A stretch of DNA of 64,000 bases from Faunimonas pinastri (GCF_900110915.1 NZ_FOFG01000013.1:60658-124657); one strand, 5' to 3'; positions 20,146-29,305 are shown, numbered from the stretch's first letter. Numbers and translations are program-made. Notes: a model not told the origin generated them from the sequence alone.

Positions 20146-20469
20146 TCATTCCGTCCTGAGACGAAGCCTGTCGAGCCTGGCGATCAGCTCGGCAGGCTCC
20201 CCTTCCACCAGCACGGCCTTGAGCCGGCTGGTACTGCCGGAGGCCAGCGATACCGCGCCTTTGGGAACGTCAAGTCTTTCCGCCACCAGCGCCAGCAGTG
20301 ACTTGTTCGCCGCGCCCTTTTCAGGCACCGCCCGCACCCGCGCCTGCAGCACGGCCCTGCCGTCAGACAAGACCTGCACGCCCTCGATCGCATCCCGGCT
20401 GCTGCGCGGCGTCAGCCGCACCGAGAGCTGAAGCCCGGACGGCCGGATCTCCCAGGCGTCCCAGGCCAA
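20146..20469 (-). CDS. DUF167 (YggU) family protein
   Basis: A 107-residue protein of the DUF167/YggU family, small alpha/beta proteins found in bacteria, archaea and eukaryotes with no settled function. The recognisable segments are LSVRLTPRSSRDAI at the start and PEKGAANKSLLALVAERL in the middle, followed by GSTSRLK. It lies 13 bases after the yggT-like gene on the same strand, a pairing kept in many proteobacteria, where yggT-yggU share an operon. Converges on ppa. Confidence 0.92.
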   Translation of the reverse strand: MAWDAWEIRPSGLQLSVRLTPRSSRDAIEGVQVLSDGRAVLQARVRAVPEKGAANKSLLALVAERLDVPKGAVSLASGSTSRLKAVLVEGEPAELIARLDRLRLRTE

Positions 20470-20482
20470 GACCGGCTCTCCG

Positions 20483-20773
20483 TCAGAAAGCGTAGGGATA
20501 GATGTAGTAGGCGATGATCTGCTGGATCAGGAAGATCAGCAGCAGCAGAATGACGGGCGAAATATCGAGCCCGCCGAACACCGGCACCACGCGGCGGATC
20601 GGCCGCAGCACCGGCTCCGTCATCTGGTAGAGCGCGCGGCCGATATTGGCGACGACGGGGCTACGCGGATTGACGACGTTGAACGCATAGAGCCAGGAAA
20701 AGATCGCGCTGCCGATGACGACCCATGTGTAGAGACGAAGCGCCAGCAGGATGACGTCGAGCAGCGCGCGCAT
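20483..20773 (-). CDS. YggT family membrane protein
   Basis: A 96-residue inner-membrane protein with two hydrophobic helices (about 4-28 and 68-92) separated by the conserved loop that ends in [13 protein letters not shown]. YggT proteins have been linked to osmotic shock tolerance and, in cell-wall gene clusters of other bacteria, to division (YlmG); neither can be told from this sequence. First gene of the pair with the DUF167 gene. The ATG has AAGGACAATCC ahead of it. Confidence 0.93.
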   Translation of the reverse strand: MRALLDVILLALRLYTWVVIGSAIFSWLYAFNVVNPRSPVVANIGRALYQMTEPVLRPIRRVVPVFGGLDISPVILLLLIFLIQQIIAYYIYPYAF

Positions 20774-20964
20774 GGATTGTCCTTCAACCGGGGCCTTGAG
20801 CGTCCCATGTAGAGGCAGAAAGCCGGCGATACAAGCTTGCGGCCATTGCGTTGGCCCGGACGGCGTGACGTGCTAGGAATGTTCGACGCAATCGGCGGCC
20901 GGATCATGGATCGAACTTCCTCTTTCCTCATTCTCACCGGCAACCTACGCCCGTTCGATTGCCA

Positions 20965-21510
20965 ATGACCCCTTCTCCAGACCTCCAAATGCTGCTGGAA
21001 GCCACCGCGCGTGGCGAGCACTCCGCGTTTCGTGATCTCTACGATGCTACGTCGTCAAAACTTTTCGGCGTCGTGCTCCGTATCGTGAGAGATCGGGCAC
21101 TCGCGGAGGATGTCTTGCAGGAGACGTATCTCAAGGTATGGCAGAAGGCGGATGTCTTCTCCCCGGCGGCCGGCGCCCCCCTCACCTGGCTTTGCACGAT
21201 CGCGCGCAACCGCGCGATCGACAGGGTACGGGCGAGCGACTACACGCGCAGGACCACCGGACTCGACGGCTCGAACGACGTGTTCGCCACGCTCGCCGAT
21301 CCCGCGCAGACCGATCCCGTCATGCTGGAAACGTTGCGCCTATGCCTTTCCCGGCTGGAAAGCGAAGCACGCGAATGCGTGGTGCTCGCTTATTGCTCCG
21401 GCTTTTCGCGTGAAGAACTGGCCGAGCGCTTCGCCCGTCCGGTCGGGACCATAAAGACCGTGCTGCACCGGAGCCTGAAACTGCTGTTCGGATGTCTGGA
21501 AAACGGATGA
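20965..21510 (+). CDS. RNA polymerase ECF sigma factor (paired with RskA-type anti-sigma)
   Basis: A 181-residue ECF sigma factor. Region 2 is visible as FRDLYDATSSKLFGVVLRI, then DRALAEDVLQETYLKVWQ; region 4 as CVVLAYCSGFSREELAERF and PVGTIKTVLHRSLKLL, the -35-recognising helix-turn-helix. The partner gene overlaps the stop codon by four bases and encodes an anti-sigma factor of the RskA type, which assigns this sigma to the SigK-like group of ECF factors. Such pairs answer envelope or oxidative cues. The ATG at 20965 is preferred to a TTG two codons earlier. No clear autoregulatory promoter could be read upstream. Confidence 0.93.
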   Translation: MTPSPDLQMLLEATARGEHSAFRDLYDATSSKLFGVVLRIVRDRALAEDVLQETYLKVWQKADVFSPAAGAPLTWLCTIARNRAIDRVRASDYTRRTTGLDGSNDVFATLADPAQTDPVMLETLRLCLSRLESEARECVVLAYCSGFSREELAERFARPVGTIKTVLHRSLKLLFGCLENG

Positions 21511-22244
21511 ACGAAGAGCTCGAACAACTCGCCGGCGAATATGTGATCGGGACCCTGCCGGGTGCCGAGCGGCAGGCTTTCGCCGCGCGGCTGGGCACCG
21601 ACGCCGACGCGCGCGACGCCGTGCAGCGCTGGGAGCGCCGCCTGGCGCCGCTCGCCGCGCTGGTGCCGGAATCCACCCCGCCCGCGACGCTCTGGGCGGC
21701 AATCAGCAGCCGCGTCGGCCAGCCGGCGGCAGGCGGCACGGTCGTCTCCTTCGATCAGGCGGTGGAGGAATTGCGTGATCGCTATCGCCGCCGCCTCGCC
21801 TTCTGGCGGCGCGCCACTATCGGCTCTGGCGCCATTGCGGCAGGTCTCGCCGGTCTTCTGGTGATCAACCTTTCCCTGCTCCGCCCGCCGCCCGCTCCGG
21901 CCGCCGCGCGCTATGTGGCGGTCGTGAACTCCACTGGTGAAGAGCCCGCGCTGATCGTGGAGGCCGATACCGGCACCGGCCAGATCCGGGTGCGCAGCGT
22001 CACCGCCGCCATCCCGTCCGGCAAGAGCCTGGAGCTCTGGCATATCGAGGGTAGCTCCGCCCCGCGCTCCATGGGCGTGATCCAGACCGGCGACCAGCCG
22101 CAGGTCATGCCGATGCCCGTGAGCTTTCAGCAAGGGGCTGGGCAGAACCTCTTCGCCGTCAGCGTGGAGCCCACCGGCGGTTCGCCCACCGGCGCCCCGA
22201 CGGGACCGGTGGTCTACAAGGGTACGCTGATCCGGACGGAATAA
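21507..22244 (+). CDS. RskA-type anti-sigma factor
   Basis: A 245-residue membrane-anchored anti-sigma factor. The cytosolic N-terminal part (1 to about 95) has the ASD-like LEQLAGEYVIGTLPGAER, typical of RskA proteins and lacking the zinc ligands of other anti-sigma domains. One membrane helix lies at about 100-122. The periplasmic RskA domain follows, with VEADTGTGQIRVRSV, SGKSLELWHIEG and FAVSVEPTGGSPTGAPTGPV. The start is set at the ATG that forms ATGA with the sigma stop; another ATG five codons upstream is possible. It should hold the upstream ECF sigma inactive until proteolysis releases it. Confidence 0.92.
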   Translation: MNEELEQLAGEYVIGTLPGAERQAFAARLGTDADARDAVQRWERRLAPLAALVPESTPPATLWAAISSRVGQPAAGGTVVSFDQAVEELRDRYRRRLAFWRRATIGSGAIAAGLAGLLVINLSLLRPPPAPAAARYVAVVNSTGEEPALIVEADTGTGQIRVRSVTAAIPSGKSLELWHIEGSSAPRSMGVIQTGDQPQVMPMPVSFQQGAGQNLFAVSVEPTGGSPTGAPTGPVVYKGTLIRTE

Positions 22245-22294
22245 CGGGGGAGTGGACAGGCTGCTTGCTTGGCGCGGGATCCGCGCAAAGCCGC

Positions 22295-22323
22295 TTGACA
22301 CTCCGCCGTCGCCCACCCTAAAT
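22295..22323 (+). promoter_or_regulatory. Promoter of tRNA-Ala
   Basis: TTGACA, a 17-base spacer and CTAAAT, with the C before TTGACA typical of alphaproteobacterial promoters. The -10 ends 40 bases before the tRNA. Confidence 0.7.
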
Positions 22324-22362
22324 GCCGCTCGCCTGACGGAGTGCTTCGCGCCTTCGAGGATG

Positions 22363-22438
22363 GGGGCCGTAGCTCAGATGGGAGAGCGCTGCAATCGCAC
22401 TGCAGAGGTCAGGGGTTCGATTCCCCTCGGCTCCACCA
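22363..22438 (+). tRNA. tRNA-Ala (anticodon CGC)
   Basis: 76 bases with encoded CCA. Acceptor GGGGCCG pairs with CGGCTCC, D-arm GCTC/GAGC, anticodon stem CTGCA/TGCAG with loop ATCGCAC giving CGC, and the TΨC arm GGTTCGATTCC. Reads GCG alanine codons, frequent in this GC-rich DNA. Confidence 0.97.
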
Positions 22439-22505
22439 GCCTTCCCCCAGGCTTTCATGTCATCGAAGTCCCTGATGGGACTGTTTCCTGCATTCCCGTC
22501 CGGCT

Positions 22506-23687
22506 TCAGTCTTCACTTGGCTGAACGGTTGGCGGTGTTCGCCCGGCGTTTGCCGGAATGATCCGTCCCGCGCGTGAGGCAAGCCAGGCGCGGCCTGCCG
22601 AGACGTTGTGCCGGAGAAGCTCGGCCGTGGCGCTCGCCTGCGCTTCTTTCAGCCGGCAGAACAGCTTTCCCTTCGGGGAGACCGGGACCAGCGTATCGAA
22701 GACATCGCAGTTCCGGTTGGCGAACCGCTGCTTATAGTCCTGCCCGCCCCAGAGAAAATCGAAGTTGAGGGACCTCTCGCACGCCCAGGCCAGCGTATGC
22801 CTGTGCAGCAGGCTGCCCGGCGTGTAGGCGAGGAACTCCGTGTCGTAGGCGGGGTGGAGAAACAGGATCCCTCCATCGTCGACGAGGCTGAGGTGGACGG
22901 CAAGGATCCGCTCCCCGAGCTTCAGCGTGAAAGCCTTCACCGCGCCGTCCCCCAGCCTGCCCTGAACCGCTCGCAGGAACTCCGGATAGCCCGTCATCTG
23001 CATCCAGGCCGCGGGGGCCTGCCTCCGGCGCGCCAGCCAGTCGCGCTTCGTGAGGAGAAGCCAGGAGAACAGCTCGGCGATCGCCTCAGGGTGGGACTCC
23101 ACGGAAAAACTGACCGGGCCAAGCTCTTGCAGCCTCCGTTGTCGCCGGTCGATATGGCCCCGGAAGCTCTTTCCGCGCGAGCGCCAGTAGGTCGCGAAAT
23201 CCGGGAATTCGTTCCAGTCCACATAAGGGGCCGGCTCGGTCTGGCGCGGCCGGGCTCCGTCGGACTGAAGCGCATGGCCAAGCAGCGATCCGCTCCGCAC
23301 ATGCTCCAGCAGAACGAGATCGGCTGAGCAGGTCTTGCGGAGATGCGCCCAGGCGAGTTCAGCGAGCTGAGCCCGGTCGGGTCCGCCATCAACGAGCATC
23401 TCGGGGTAGTCGCCCGGCGACCCGAGCTGCCGCGCGACGCTCCAGAAGCGATGATACGGCACGATCGCGAAAGGCCAGGCCAGCACGAGGCGGTCCGCCC
23501 GGCGCAGGACAAGGCAGCAGAGGCGCGCACCGGCGGGCCCGAACATGGTCTCCCACGCGGTCCAGCACCAGTTGAAGCTCTGGTAGATCCCCGCTCCCGG
23601 CGCGCGACGAAAAAGGTCGTCCCACTCCGCCTGCAGTGCCGCGAGGCGCCGCGGCTCGCGGATCACATCGAAGATGGATCGCTCCAT
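22506..23687 (-). CDS. CelD/BcsL-like GNAT acetyltransferase (acetyltransferase_6 family)
   Basis: A 393-residue protein with two GNAT-like halves, related to CelD/BcsL proteins named from cellulose operons and to FemAB-like transferases. Markers are YQSFNWCWTAWETMFG in the N-terminal half, WRSRGKSFRGHIDRRQRRL in the middle, and AVHLSLVDDGGILFLHPAYD and FDFLWGGQDYKQRF in the C-terminal half. The ATG at 23687 has AGGGAGG five bases upstream and fits relatives; an ATG five codons earlier lies in that ribosome site. No cellulose or polysaccharide synthesis gene is close, so its acceptor is unknown. Confidence 0.85.
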   Translation of the reverse strand: MERSIFDVIREPRRLAALQAEWDDLFRRAPGAGIYQSFNWCWTAWETMFGPAGARLCCLVLRRADRLVLAWPFAIVPYHRFWSVARQLGSPGDYPEMLVDGGPDRAQLAELAWAHLRKTCSADLVLLEHVRSGSLLGHALQSDGARPRQTEPAPYVDWNEFPDFATYWRSRGKSFRGHIDRRQRRLQELGPVSFSVESHPEAIAELFSWLLLTKRDWLARRRQAPAAWMQMTGYPEFLRAVQGRLGDGAVKAFTLKLGERILAVHLSLVDDGGILFLHPAYDTEFLAYTPGSLLHRHTLAWACERSLNFDFLWGGQDYKQRFANRNCDVFDTLVPVSPKGKLFCRLKEAQASATAELLRHNVSAGRAWLASRAGRIIPANAGRTPPTVQPSED

Positions 23688-23970
23688 CCGGCCCTCCCTC
23701 ATGCGCCGCTCTCCCGGCGAGTGCCGGTGTCTCGCCTCTGCGGACGAATGCGGGTCACAACCGGAGAGTAACGAAGGTCTTTCACCGCCGAAATATTACA
23801 ACTTGAGTAGATCTATCGGCAAAGGACGGAGGCGGGCCACGCGGTGCCCGACCAAAGGACAGGCGGCGGCGACAAGGAGCCACGCCCCCCGCTGGGAAAC
23901 GCCCTTTCGGAGGATGCATGGGCCGACCATCGAGCGGCCGCCAGTGACCGCCAGTGGCGGCCGGCTCTCC

Positions 23971-24798
23971 TTACCGGCTGAAGAAGACCGGGCGGGTCGT
24001 GCGGTCGATGAGCCCTTGGGTGACGCCGCCGAGCGCCCATTCCCTGAGGCGGCTGTGGCCGTACGCGCCGGTCACCACCATGCTCGCCCCGCAATCCCCG
24101 GCGACGTTCAGGATCGTATCGGCCACGGCCTCGCGCGTCCGTGTTTCCACCCGGATGGCCGCGTTCACGTCGTGCCCCTGCAAACGATCGCGCACGGCGC
24201 GGATACCGTGCGACGCCTGTCCGTTATGGCCGGCTTCGCGCACCTCCAGCAGGACCACCTCCTCGGCCCGCCGCAGGAACGGCAGGGCGTCGGCAAGGGC
24301 GCGGCGCGCCTCGCGCGAGTCCTTCCAGGCGACGAGCACCCTGCGGCAATCGACGGAATCCTGTTCTTCCGGCAGGAAGAGCACGGGGACGCCGGCTTCC
24401 ATGATGAGATCGGCCACCGGAGCGACAAATGCGTTGGCGTTGCCCTGCCCCGGCCGACTGGTGACGATGAGGTCGGCGCCCCGCGCGTTCATGATCACGG
24501 AGCGGGAGGGTAAGTCGACCCCGCCCATCCAGCGCACGCCACGGTCCACGGTGCCGGTGAGATGGTGGAAGCGGTGTTCGGCCCGTTCCAGGTCCCTGTC
24601 GATCTGTACCTTCAGCGCGCCGAGGATATCCGGATCGATATAGCCGTAAGCGGCCGAGATCCCGGGCGGCTGGAACTGCTCGGCTCCGACCCCGATCAGC
24701 GCGGCGTCGCATTGGCGGGCGAGATCGGCGGCGGCCAGGATGCGCGCCTCCGCGCTGCTGGAGGAATCCACGGGTACGAGGATGGTTTTGAATGACAT
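23971..24798 (-). CDS. Universal stress protein, tandem Usp domains
   Basis: A 275-residue cytosolic protein of two Usp domains. The first begins MSFKTILVPVDSSSSAEARI and the second around CRRVLVAWKDSREARRALADALPFL; the C-terminal ATP-binding type loop is VVTGAYGHSRLREWALGGVTQ (split here as TGAYGHSRLRE then GGVTQ). Usp proteins bind nucleotides and rise under starvation or stress. The ATG at 24798 follows AAAAGGGAG; upstream residues in frame are not family-like. Single gene, followed downstream by the CelD-like gene after 283 bases that hold no recognisable feature. Confidence 0.92.
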   Translation of the reverse strand: MSFKTILVPVDSSSSAEARILAAADLARQCDAALIGVGAEQFQPPGISAAYGYIDPDILGALKVQIDRDLERAEHRFHHLTGTVDRGVRWMGGVDLPSRSVIMNARGADLIVTSRPGQGNANAFVAPVADLIMEAGVPVLFLPEEQDSVDCRRVLVAWKDSREARRALADALPFLRRAEEVVLLEVREAGHNGQASHGIRAVRDRLQGHDVNAAIRVETRTREAVADTILNVAGDCGASMVVTGAYGHSRLREWALGGVTQGLIDRTTRPVFFSR

Positions 24799-24902
24799 TG
24801 CGGGCACCGCTCCCTTTTCCCGAACCGGTATAAAGGAAAGAGACGCCCGATCCTTGATCCAACGCAAGAGTTTCGGGCGGGGAAGCCCGCCCTGAACTGC
24901 TT

Positions 24903-25907
24903 CTAGCGGCGCGAAACGACGTTCTGCGGCTTGCCCGATCCGAAGGCCAGGATGTTGGCGATCGATGTCGCCACGATGCGGCTCACGGCTTCCCGCGTGT
25001 TGTAGGCGCTGTGCGGCGTCACGATGACATTGGGGAAGCGCAGCAAGGCATGGTTGGCGACCAGCGTGCGGTAGTCGCTTTCCTTGCCCGCGCCGCGGAA
25101 GATCTGCGCCTCGTCGCGCAGCAGCGGCTCTTCCGGCAGCACGTCCAGCCCGGCGGCACCGATATGACCGTCATTGAGGGCACGCACGAGCGCGGCGGAA
25201 TCGACGATGTTGCCGCGCGCCGTATTGATGAGGATCGCCCCCTCCTTCATGCTGGCGAACTCCGCATCCGACAGCAGCGGCGCGGAATCGCGCGTGGCCG
25301 GCACATGCAGGCTGATGACGTCGGCGACGCGCAGAAGCTCGGGAAGATCGATATAGCGGAAGCCCAGCGCCTCGGCCGCCTGCGGGTTCGGGAACATGTC
25401 GAAGGCCACGATGTTCATGCCGAATCCCCGGGCGATCTCGATCACCCGCCGGCCGATGCGCCCGGTGCCCACCACGCCGAACGTCTTGCCGTTCAGCTCG
25501 AAGCCGGGCGTGTCCACGCTCATGAAGTCGCCCCGGCGGGTGCGGGTCACCGCTTCCACCAGGCTGCGGCTGCAGCCGAGAAGCAGCGCGAAGACGTGCT
25601 CGGCCACCGTATGATCGCCGTAGTCCGGCACGTTGGAAACCGTGATCCCGTGCTCTGCGCAATAGCCGAGGTCGACATGGTCGAAGCCCGTGGAGCGGGT
25701 GGCGATCATCCGAAGCCCGGGCATGGACTTCAGGGTTTCCGCACCGAGATCGGAATAAACGAAGCTGGAGACGATCTCTGCATCGGCATATCGCGCAGCC
25801 GCCTCGGGGGTGAACCGCTCGCCGGTCAGCACGACCTCATAGCGGCCCCGGAGCTTTTCGAATTCCGGACGCTCCCATTCGGCCGCTTCCGCAAAGACGA
25901 TCTTCAT
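24903..25907 (-). CDS. D-isomer 2-hydroxyacid dehydrogenase (D-lactate dehydrogenase-like)
   Basis: NAD-dependent oxidoreductase of 334 residues. The Rossmann loop is GVVGTGRIGRRV with Asp about 17 residues later (FDMFPN). Catalytic residues are Arg in NTARGNIVD, Glu in LDVLPEEPLL and His in VTPHSAYNT. The insertion with FRGAGKESDYRTL before the last helix is typical of D-lactate dehydrogenase-type relatives. The ATG at 25907 (MKIVFAEAAEWERP) has a GGAAGG site; 47 upstream codons are spurious. Likely reduces pyruvate or a related 2-oxoacid; exact substrate is inference. Confidence 0.88.
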   Translation of the reverse strand: MKIVFAEAAEWERPEFEKLRGRYEVVLTGERFTPEAAARYADAEIVSSFVYSDLGAETLKSMPGLRMIATRSTGFDHVDLGYCAEHGITVSNVPDYGDHTVAEHVFALLLGCSRSLVEAVTRTRRGDFMSVDTPGFELNGKTFGVVGTGRIGRRVIEIARGFGMNIVAFDMFPNPQAAEALGFRYIDLPELLRVADVISLHVPATRDSAPLLSDAEFASMKEGAILINTARGNIVDSAALVRALNDGHIGAAGLDVLPEEPLLRDEAQIFRGAGKESDYRTLVANHALLRFPNVIVTPHSAYNTREAVSRIVATSIANILAFGSGKPQNVVSRR

Positions 25908-25930
25908 TCCACTCAACCTTCCATGCTCGC

Positions 25931-25969
25931 CAAACGAAACGGCGGCCTCGCCCGAAAGCGAAGCCGCCG
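25931..25969 (-). terminator. Probable terminator of the Tim44-domain gene
   Basis: A 12-bp stem with one mismatch (25940-25951 with 25958-25969) around a six-base loop; on the reverse strand it is followed by GTTTCGTTTG. Confidence 0.5.
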
Positions 25970-26007
25970 CATTGATCTCCGTCAGTCCCTCACCGTCACC
26001 CGGGCAG

Positions 26008-26994
26008 TCAGCCCTGCTGGATGGCCGACAGCAGCCAGCGTCCGCCATGGGCGCGGCGGAAGGTCCAGAGCTCCGTCGCCTCGCTCGGATTGGTTTCCAC
26101 GATGCGACCGGTGTTGCGGTCCTCCATCACGTCGCGCAGGCCGAAGCGCATGGCGACCGTGGCATATTCCTGCGCGCCTTCCTGCCAGGCCTCCGCAGGA
26201 TCGCCCTGCAGGAGCTTCACGTCGGTGATGCGGTTGACGATGCCCTGGCTGTTGTTGGCGGCGAGCTCGTCGGCGAATTCGGAGAGCATCTCCGGCGTAA
26301 GCAGCGCACGCAGACCGTTCAGATCCTCGCGGCCATAGGCGGTCTGCACGTCCACCAGCAGCTTCTCGAACGTATCGAGATCCGCCTGGCCGATGGCGAT
26401 CGGCTGGCCGGCATCGACCGTCTGGGCCCCGGCATTCGGACCGGTCCCGCCAAAGCGGCCGGAGCCGCCGCCGATGCCGCCGAAACCGGGAAAGCCGAAG
26501 CGGCTGCCGGCACCGTTGCCGTTGCCGGATGCCGGTGAGGCGCGGTCGGCAAAGGCGGGCTGCGAGCGGCGGCCGAAGAAACCCATTGCCCAGCGCACCA
26601 CCAGGAAGATCAGGCCGAACTGCAGGAGCAGGCCAAAGATCGAACCCATGCCGCCGATGCCGCCGAAGAAGCCATGCCCGAAGAGCGCGCCGAAGAGACC
26701 CGCACCCAGCATGCCCGCGAAAAGGCCGCCCATGAAGCCGGGGCGTCCGAACATGCCGGGGCGCGCCGTATTGGTGCCGAATGTCCCGCGCTGATCGTAA
26801 TTCGGGCGCTGCGTCATCGAGCGGTCGAGCGGCGAAACGTTGGGCGCCGTCCGGGTCGACGGCGGCATGCTCCAGGTGCGACCGCCCCGGCTGCCGAAGC
26901 TTCCGCCACGTCCGGCGCGGGCGTCCGCGGCGGTTGAAAGGGCAAGCGAAGCGGCCAGCGCCAGGGCAACCAGACCGACTTTCGTGCGAGACAT
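26008..26994 (-). CDS. Tim44-like domain membrane protein
   Basis: A 328-residue protein with signal peptide or N-terminal helix (about 5-25), a Gly/Phe/Met-rich segment (about 85-125), one membrane helix (about 122-142, GLLLQFGLIFLVVRWAM), a Gly-rich linker, and a C-terminal Tim44-like domain (about 205-325) that begins DLDTFEKLLVDVQ and ends WRF-type FRRAHGGRWLLSAI. Bacterial Tim44-domain proteins such as TimA of Caulobacter are membrane-linked; in mitochondria the domain belongs to the protein import motor. The start at 26994 has GAGAGAGG upstream. Function here is unknown. Confidence 0.88.
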   Translation of the reverse strand: MSRTKVGLVALALAASLALSTAADARAGRGGSFGSRGGRTWSMPPSTRTAPNVSPLDRSMTQRPNYDQRGTFGTNTARPGMFGRPGFMGGLFAGMLGAGLFGALFGHGFFGGIGGMGSIFGLLLQFGLIFLVVRWAMGFFGRRSQPAFADRASPASGNGNGAGSRFGFPGFGGIGGGSGRFGGTGPNAGAQTVDAGQPIAIGQADLDTFEKLLVDVQTAYGREDLNGLRALLTPEMLSEFADELAANNSQGIVNRITDVKLLQGDPAEAWQEGAQEYATVAMRFGLRDVMEDRNTGRIVETNPSEATELWTFRRAHGGRWLLSAIQQG

Positions 26995-27237
26995 GTGCAA
27001 GTGTTCCTCTCTCCGTCGCGGGCGTGCGCCCGATGCCCCTTCCCGAGGGTCCCAACGCATGTGGGGACGACGGCGCCCTGAGACAATATGCAGCGGGCGG
27101 ATAATCGAGGATAGCCGGCCGGCAGTTCCCGGTGGGGCTCCGCGTGGCAACGCACGGCACCGTCCGTTCCCTACCCCCGCTCCGCTGGAACCAGAAAGCC
27201 GGGCGATGGTTGCCCTGCCGCTTCCAGGAGACGATCC

Positions 27238-28416
27238 ATGCAGCACGCTCCCCGCCGCCGACTTCTGCTCGCCACCGCGGTTCTGGCCCTCGTCGCCTTG
27301 GGTCCCGGGCTGGGCCTCGGACTCGCCTCAAGCCCGGCCAGCGCCGCCGACGCGGAGAATGGCACGAAGCCTGCGGCCATGGATTATTCCAAGGGCGGCA
27401 AGCTCGATCTCGTCGCCAGTTGGCCGGACCGGCAGATCACCGGTGTCACCGTGGCGGGTGACGGACGCATTTTCGTGAACCTGCCCCGCTGGAACAAGGA
27501 CGTGCCGATCTCGGTCGCGGAGCTGAAGCCCGACGGCGAATTGCAGCCTTATCCAGATGCCGACTGGAACGGCTGGCGCAACACCAGGCACCTTTCGCCC
27601 AAGGATCACTTCGTCTGCGTCCAGAGCGTCGTCGCCGATCGGCACGGCAGTCTCTGGGTTGTCGATCCCGCCGCGCCCGGCATGAGCGGCCCCGTCAAGG
27701 GCGGCCCCAAGCTGGTGAAGATCGACCTGAAGACCAACAAGGTGTCCCGCACCTACCCCATCGACGATGCCGTCGCGCCTCCCGGCAGCTACCTCAACGA
27801 CATCAGGTTCAGCCCGGACGGCGGCTGGGCCTATCTGACGGATTCCGGCATAAAGGGTGCGCTGGTCGTCGTGGACCTGAAGAGTGGCGATGCGCGCCGC
27901 GTGCTGGATGGGGATCCGAGCACGCAGGCGGACCAGAGCCTCGTGCCGAAGGTCGACGGCCACGAACTGCGCCGACCCGATGGCCGCACCCTGCAATCCG
28001 CCGCCGACGGCATCGCGCTGTCGCCGGACGGCGAGACGATTTACTGGCAGGCGCTGACCGGCAAGACGCTGTATTCGATCCCGACCGGCGTCTTGCGCGA
28101 CGCGTCGCTGAAGCCTTCTGTCGTCGCCGACAAGGTCAGGAAAGTGGGGACGACGCATCCCGCGGATGGCCTGTGGATCGACGGCGCGGGCAAGCTCTAT
28201 GTCAGCAATCCCGCGGCGAACTCGGTGGAAATGGGTGAGCCCGGCGGCGACCTGAAGGTGCTGGTACAGGACGATCGCCTGCGCTGGCCGGATACCTTCT
28301 CGCAGGCGCCCGACGGCACGATCTACATCAGCGGCTCGCACATCCAGGACAGCCCCTGGTTCAAGCCGGATGCGAAAGCCACGCCGTCCGAGCTCTGGAA
28401 GATCAGCCCAAAGTAA
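27238..28416 (+). CDS. Exported Yellow/major royal jelly protein-family beta-propeller
   Basis: A 392-residue secreted or periplasmic protein. The signal peptide covers about 1-36 (ends ASAADAE). The rest is the six-bladed propeller of the MRJP/yellow family, close to SMP-30/gluconolactonase folds, with the markers VFVNLPRW-like RIFVNLPRWNKDVPISVAEL, WVVDPAAPG, LNDIRFSPDGGWAYLTDSG, SAADGIALSPDGETIYW and THPADGLWIDGAG. Bacterial members have no agreed activity. The ATG at 27238 has CCAGGAG seven bases ahead. Divergent from the Tim44-domain gene with 243 bases between. Confidence 0.88.
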   Translation: MQHAPRRRLLLATAVLALVALGPGLGLGLASSPASAADAENGTKPAAMDYSKGGKLDLVASWPDRQITGVTVAGDGRIFVNLPRWNKDVPISVAELKPDGELQPYPDADWNGWRNTRHLSPKDHFVCVQSVVADRHGSLWVVDPAAPGMSGPVKGGPKLVKIDLKTNKVSRTYPIDDAVAPPGSYLNDIRFSPDGGWAYLTDSGIKGALVVVDLKSGDARRVLDGDPSTQADQSLVPKVDGHELRRPDGRTLQSAADGIALSPDGETIYWQALTGKTLYSIPTGVLRDASLKPSVVADKVRKVGTTHPADGLWIDGAGKLYVSNPAANSVEMGEPGGDLKVLVQDDRLRWPDTFSQAPDGTIYISGSHIQDSPWFKPDAKATPSELWKISPK

Positions 28417-28560
28417 ACCGCGCCTTAACCAAGCGGAAGAAACCCGGAAAGAGCTTCGATCCCGCTACAATCCCGTCACCGGTCCGCCCAAATCGACTTC
28501 TAGCGTGCAGATGACGGTGCTCCTGACCAAGCAGAGGGGCGACCGTTTAGGGAGAAATCC

Positions 28561-28875
28561 ATGAAGATCGTTGGACTTGGCTTGGCCACCGCACTTCTCG
28601 CCGGTCTGGTCGCTGTTCAGCCGGCGGCTGCCGGTACGATGCCGCAGAGCCCTGCCCTCTCGCAGCCCTCGCATGTCGCGACCGACGTGCAGTGGGACGG
28701 CGGCTGGCACCCTCATCACGGCTATTACGGCCCGCGCTACGGCTATCCGCCGCCCCCGCCGCCCCCGCGTTATGGCTACGGCTGGCATCGTCCGGGCCCG
28801 CGCTGCTGGGTGGAGTCCCACCGGACCTGGCGCCACGGCCACCCCGTCATCTACAGCGTTCGCCGCTGCGACTGA
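28561..28875 (+). CDS. Small exported Pro/Tyr/Gly-rich protein, function unknown
   Basis: 104 residues with a clear signal peptide (about 1-24, ending AAAG) and a mature part holding HPHHGYYGPRYGY, a run of seven prolines and RYGYGWHRPGPRCW, ending in VIYSVRRCD. Two cysteines may form a disulfide. Such Gly/Tyr/Pro-rich small periplasmic proteins are common in rhizobia but uncharacterised. The GGAGAAA site is six bases before the ATG. A hairpin follows at 28881-28909. Confidence 0.75.
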   Translation: MKIVGLGLATALLAGLVAVQPAAAGTMPQSPALSQPSHVATDVQWDGGWHPHHGYYGPRYGYPPPPPPPRYGYGWHRPGPRCWVESHRTWRHGHPVIYSVRRCD

Positions 28876-28880
28876 AGATA

Positions 28881-28910
28881 AGGGCGGGACGGCATAACCG
28901 TCCCGCCCTT
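28881..28910. terminator. Bidirectional terminator hairpin
   Basis: A 12-bp stem (28881-28892 with 28898-28909) with loop CATAA lies between two convergent small genes; only a short T run follows, so efficiency is uncertain. Confidence 0.6.
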
Positions 28911-28948
28911 CGTGTCTGAGGCCTCTCCGGCGAGCGCCCCGCTCCCGC

Positions 28949-29305
28949 TCAGGAGCCGGACTTGCCCTGCGTCGTGCTTCCCGTGCCGGGCTGCGTATTC
29001 TGCAGGCTCTGGTCGCCAGGAACGGCAGTTCCGGTCGCGGCATTCGGCACGGCCGTGTTCAGGCTGCCCGGCGCGCCCTTGGCAGGATCGTCGGAGTGAC
29101 TGCCGCTCCCGGCGTTCGTCTCGCCGGGATTCTGTACGGCCTTCGTGCCGGGGTTGGCGTCGGTCGGACAAGCCGCCGCGTTGCTCGCGTTGGGGCAGTC
29201 GGTGGCCGAAGTGCCGCCAGCAGATTGCGCCTGGGCGACGCCGATGGCCGAAGCCGCCAGCCAGGCGGCGAGCCCGGCTCCAATCATCAGTGATCTGATC
29301 CTCAT
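28949..29305 (-). CDS. Small exported low-complexity protein, function unknown
   Basis: 118 residues: a signal peptide (about 1-27, MRIRSLMIGAGLAAWL to AQAQS) and a hydrophilic mature part rich in Asn, Thr, Gly, Ser and Pro with two cysteines in CPNASNAAACP. I do not recognise a family. The ATG at 29305 has GAGGAGAA six bases upstream; an earlier in-frame start adds 13 polar residues before the signal and is less likely. Divergent from the CsbD-like gene. Confidence 0.7.
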   Translation of the reverse strand: MRIRSLMIGAGLAAWLAASAIGVAQAQSAGGTSATDCPNASNAAACPTDANPGTKAVQNPGETNAGSGSHSDDPAKGAPGSLNTAVPNAATGTAVPGDQSLQNTQPGTGSTTQGKSGS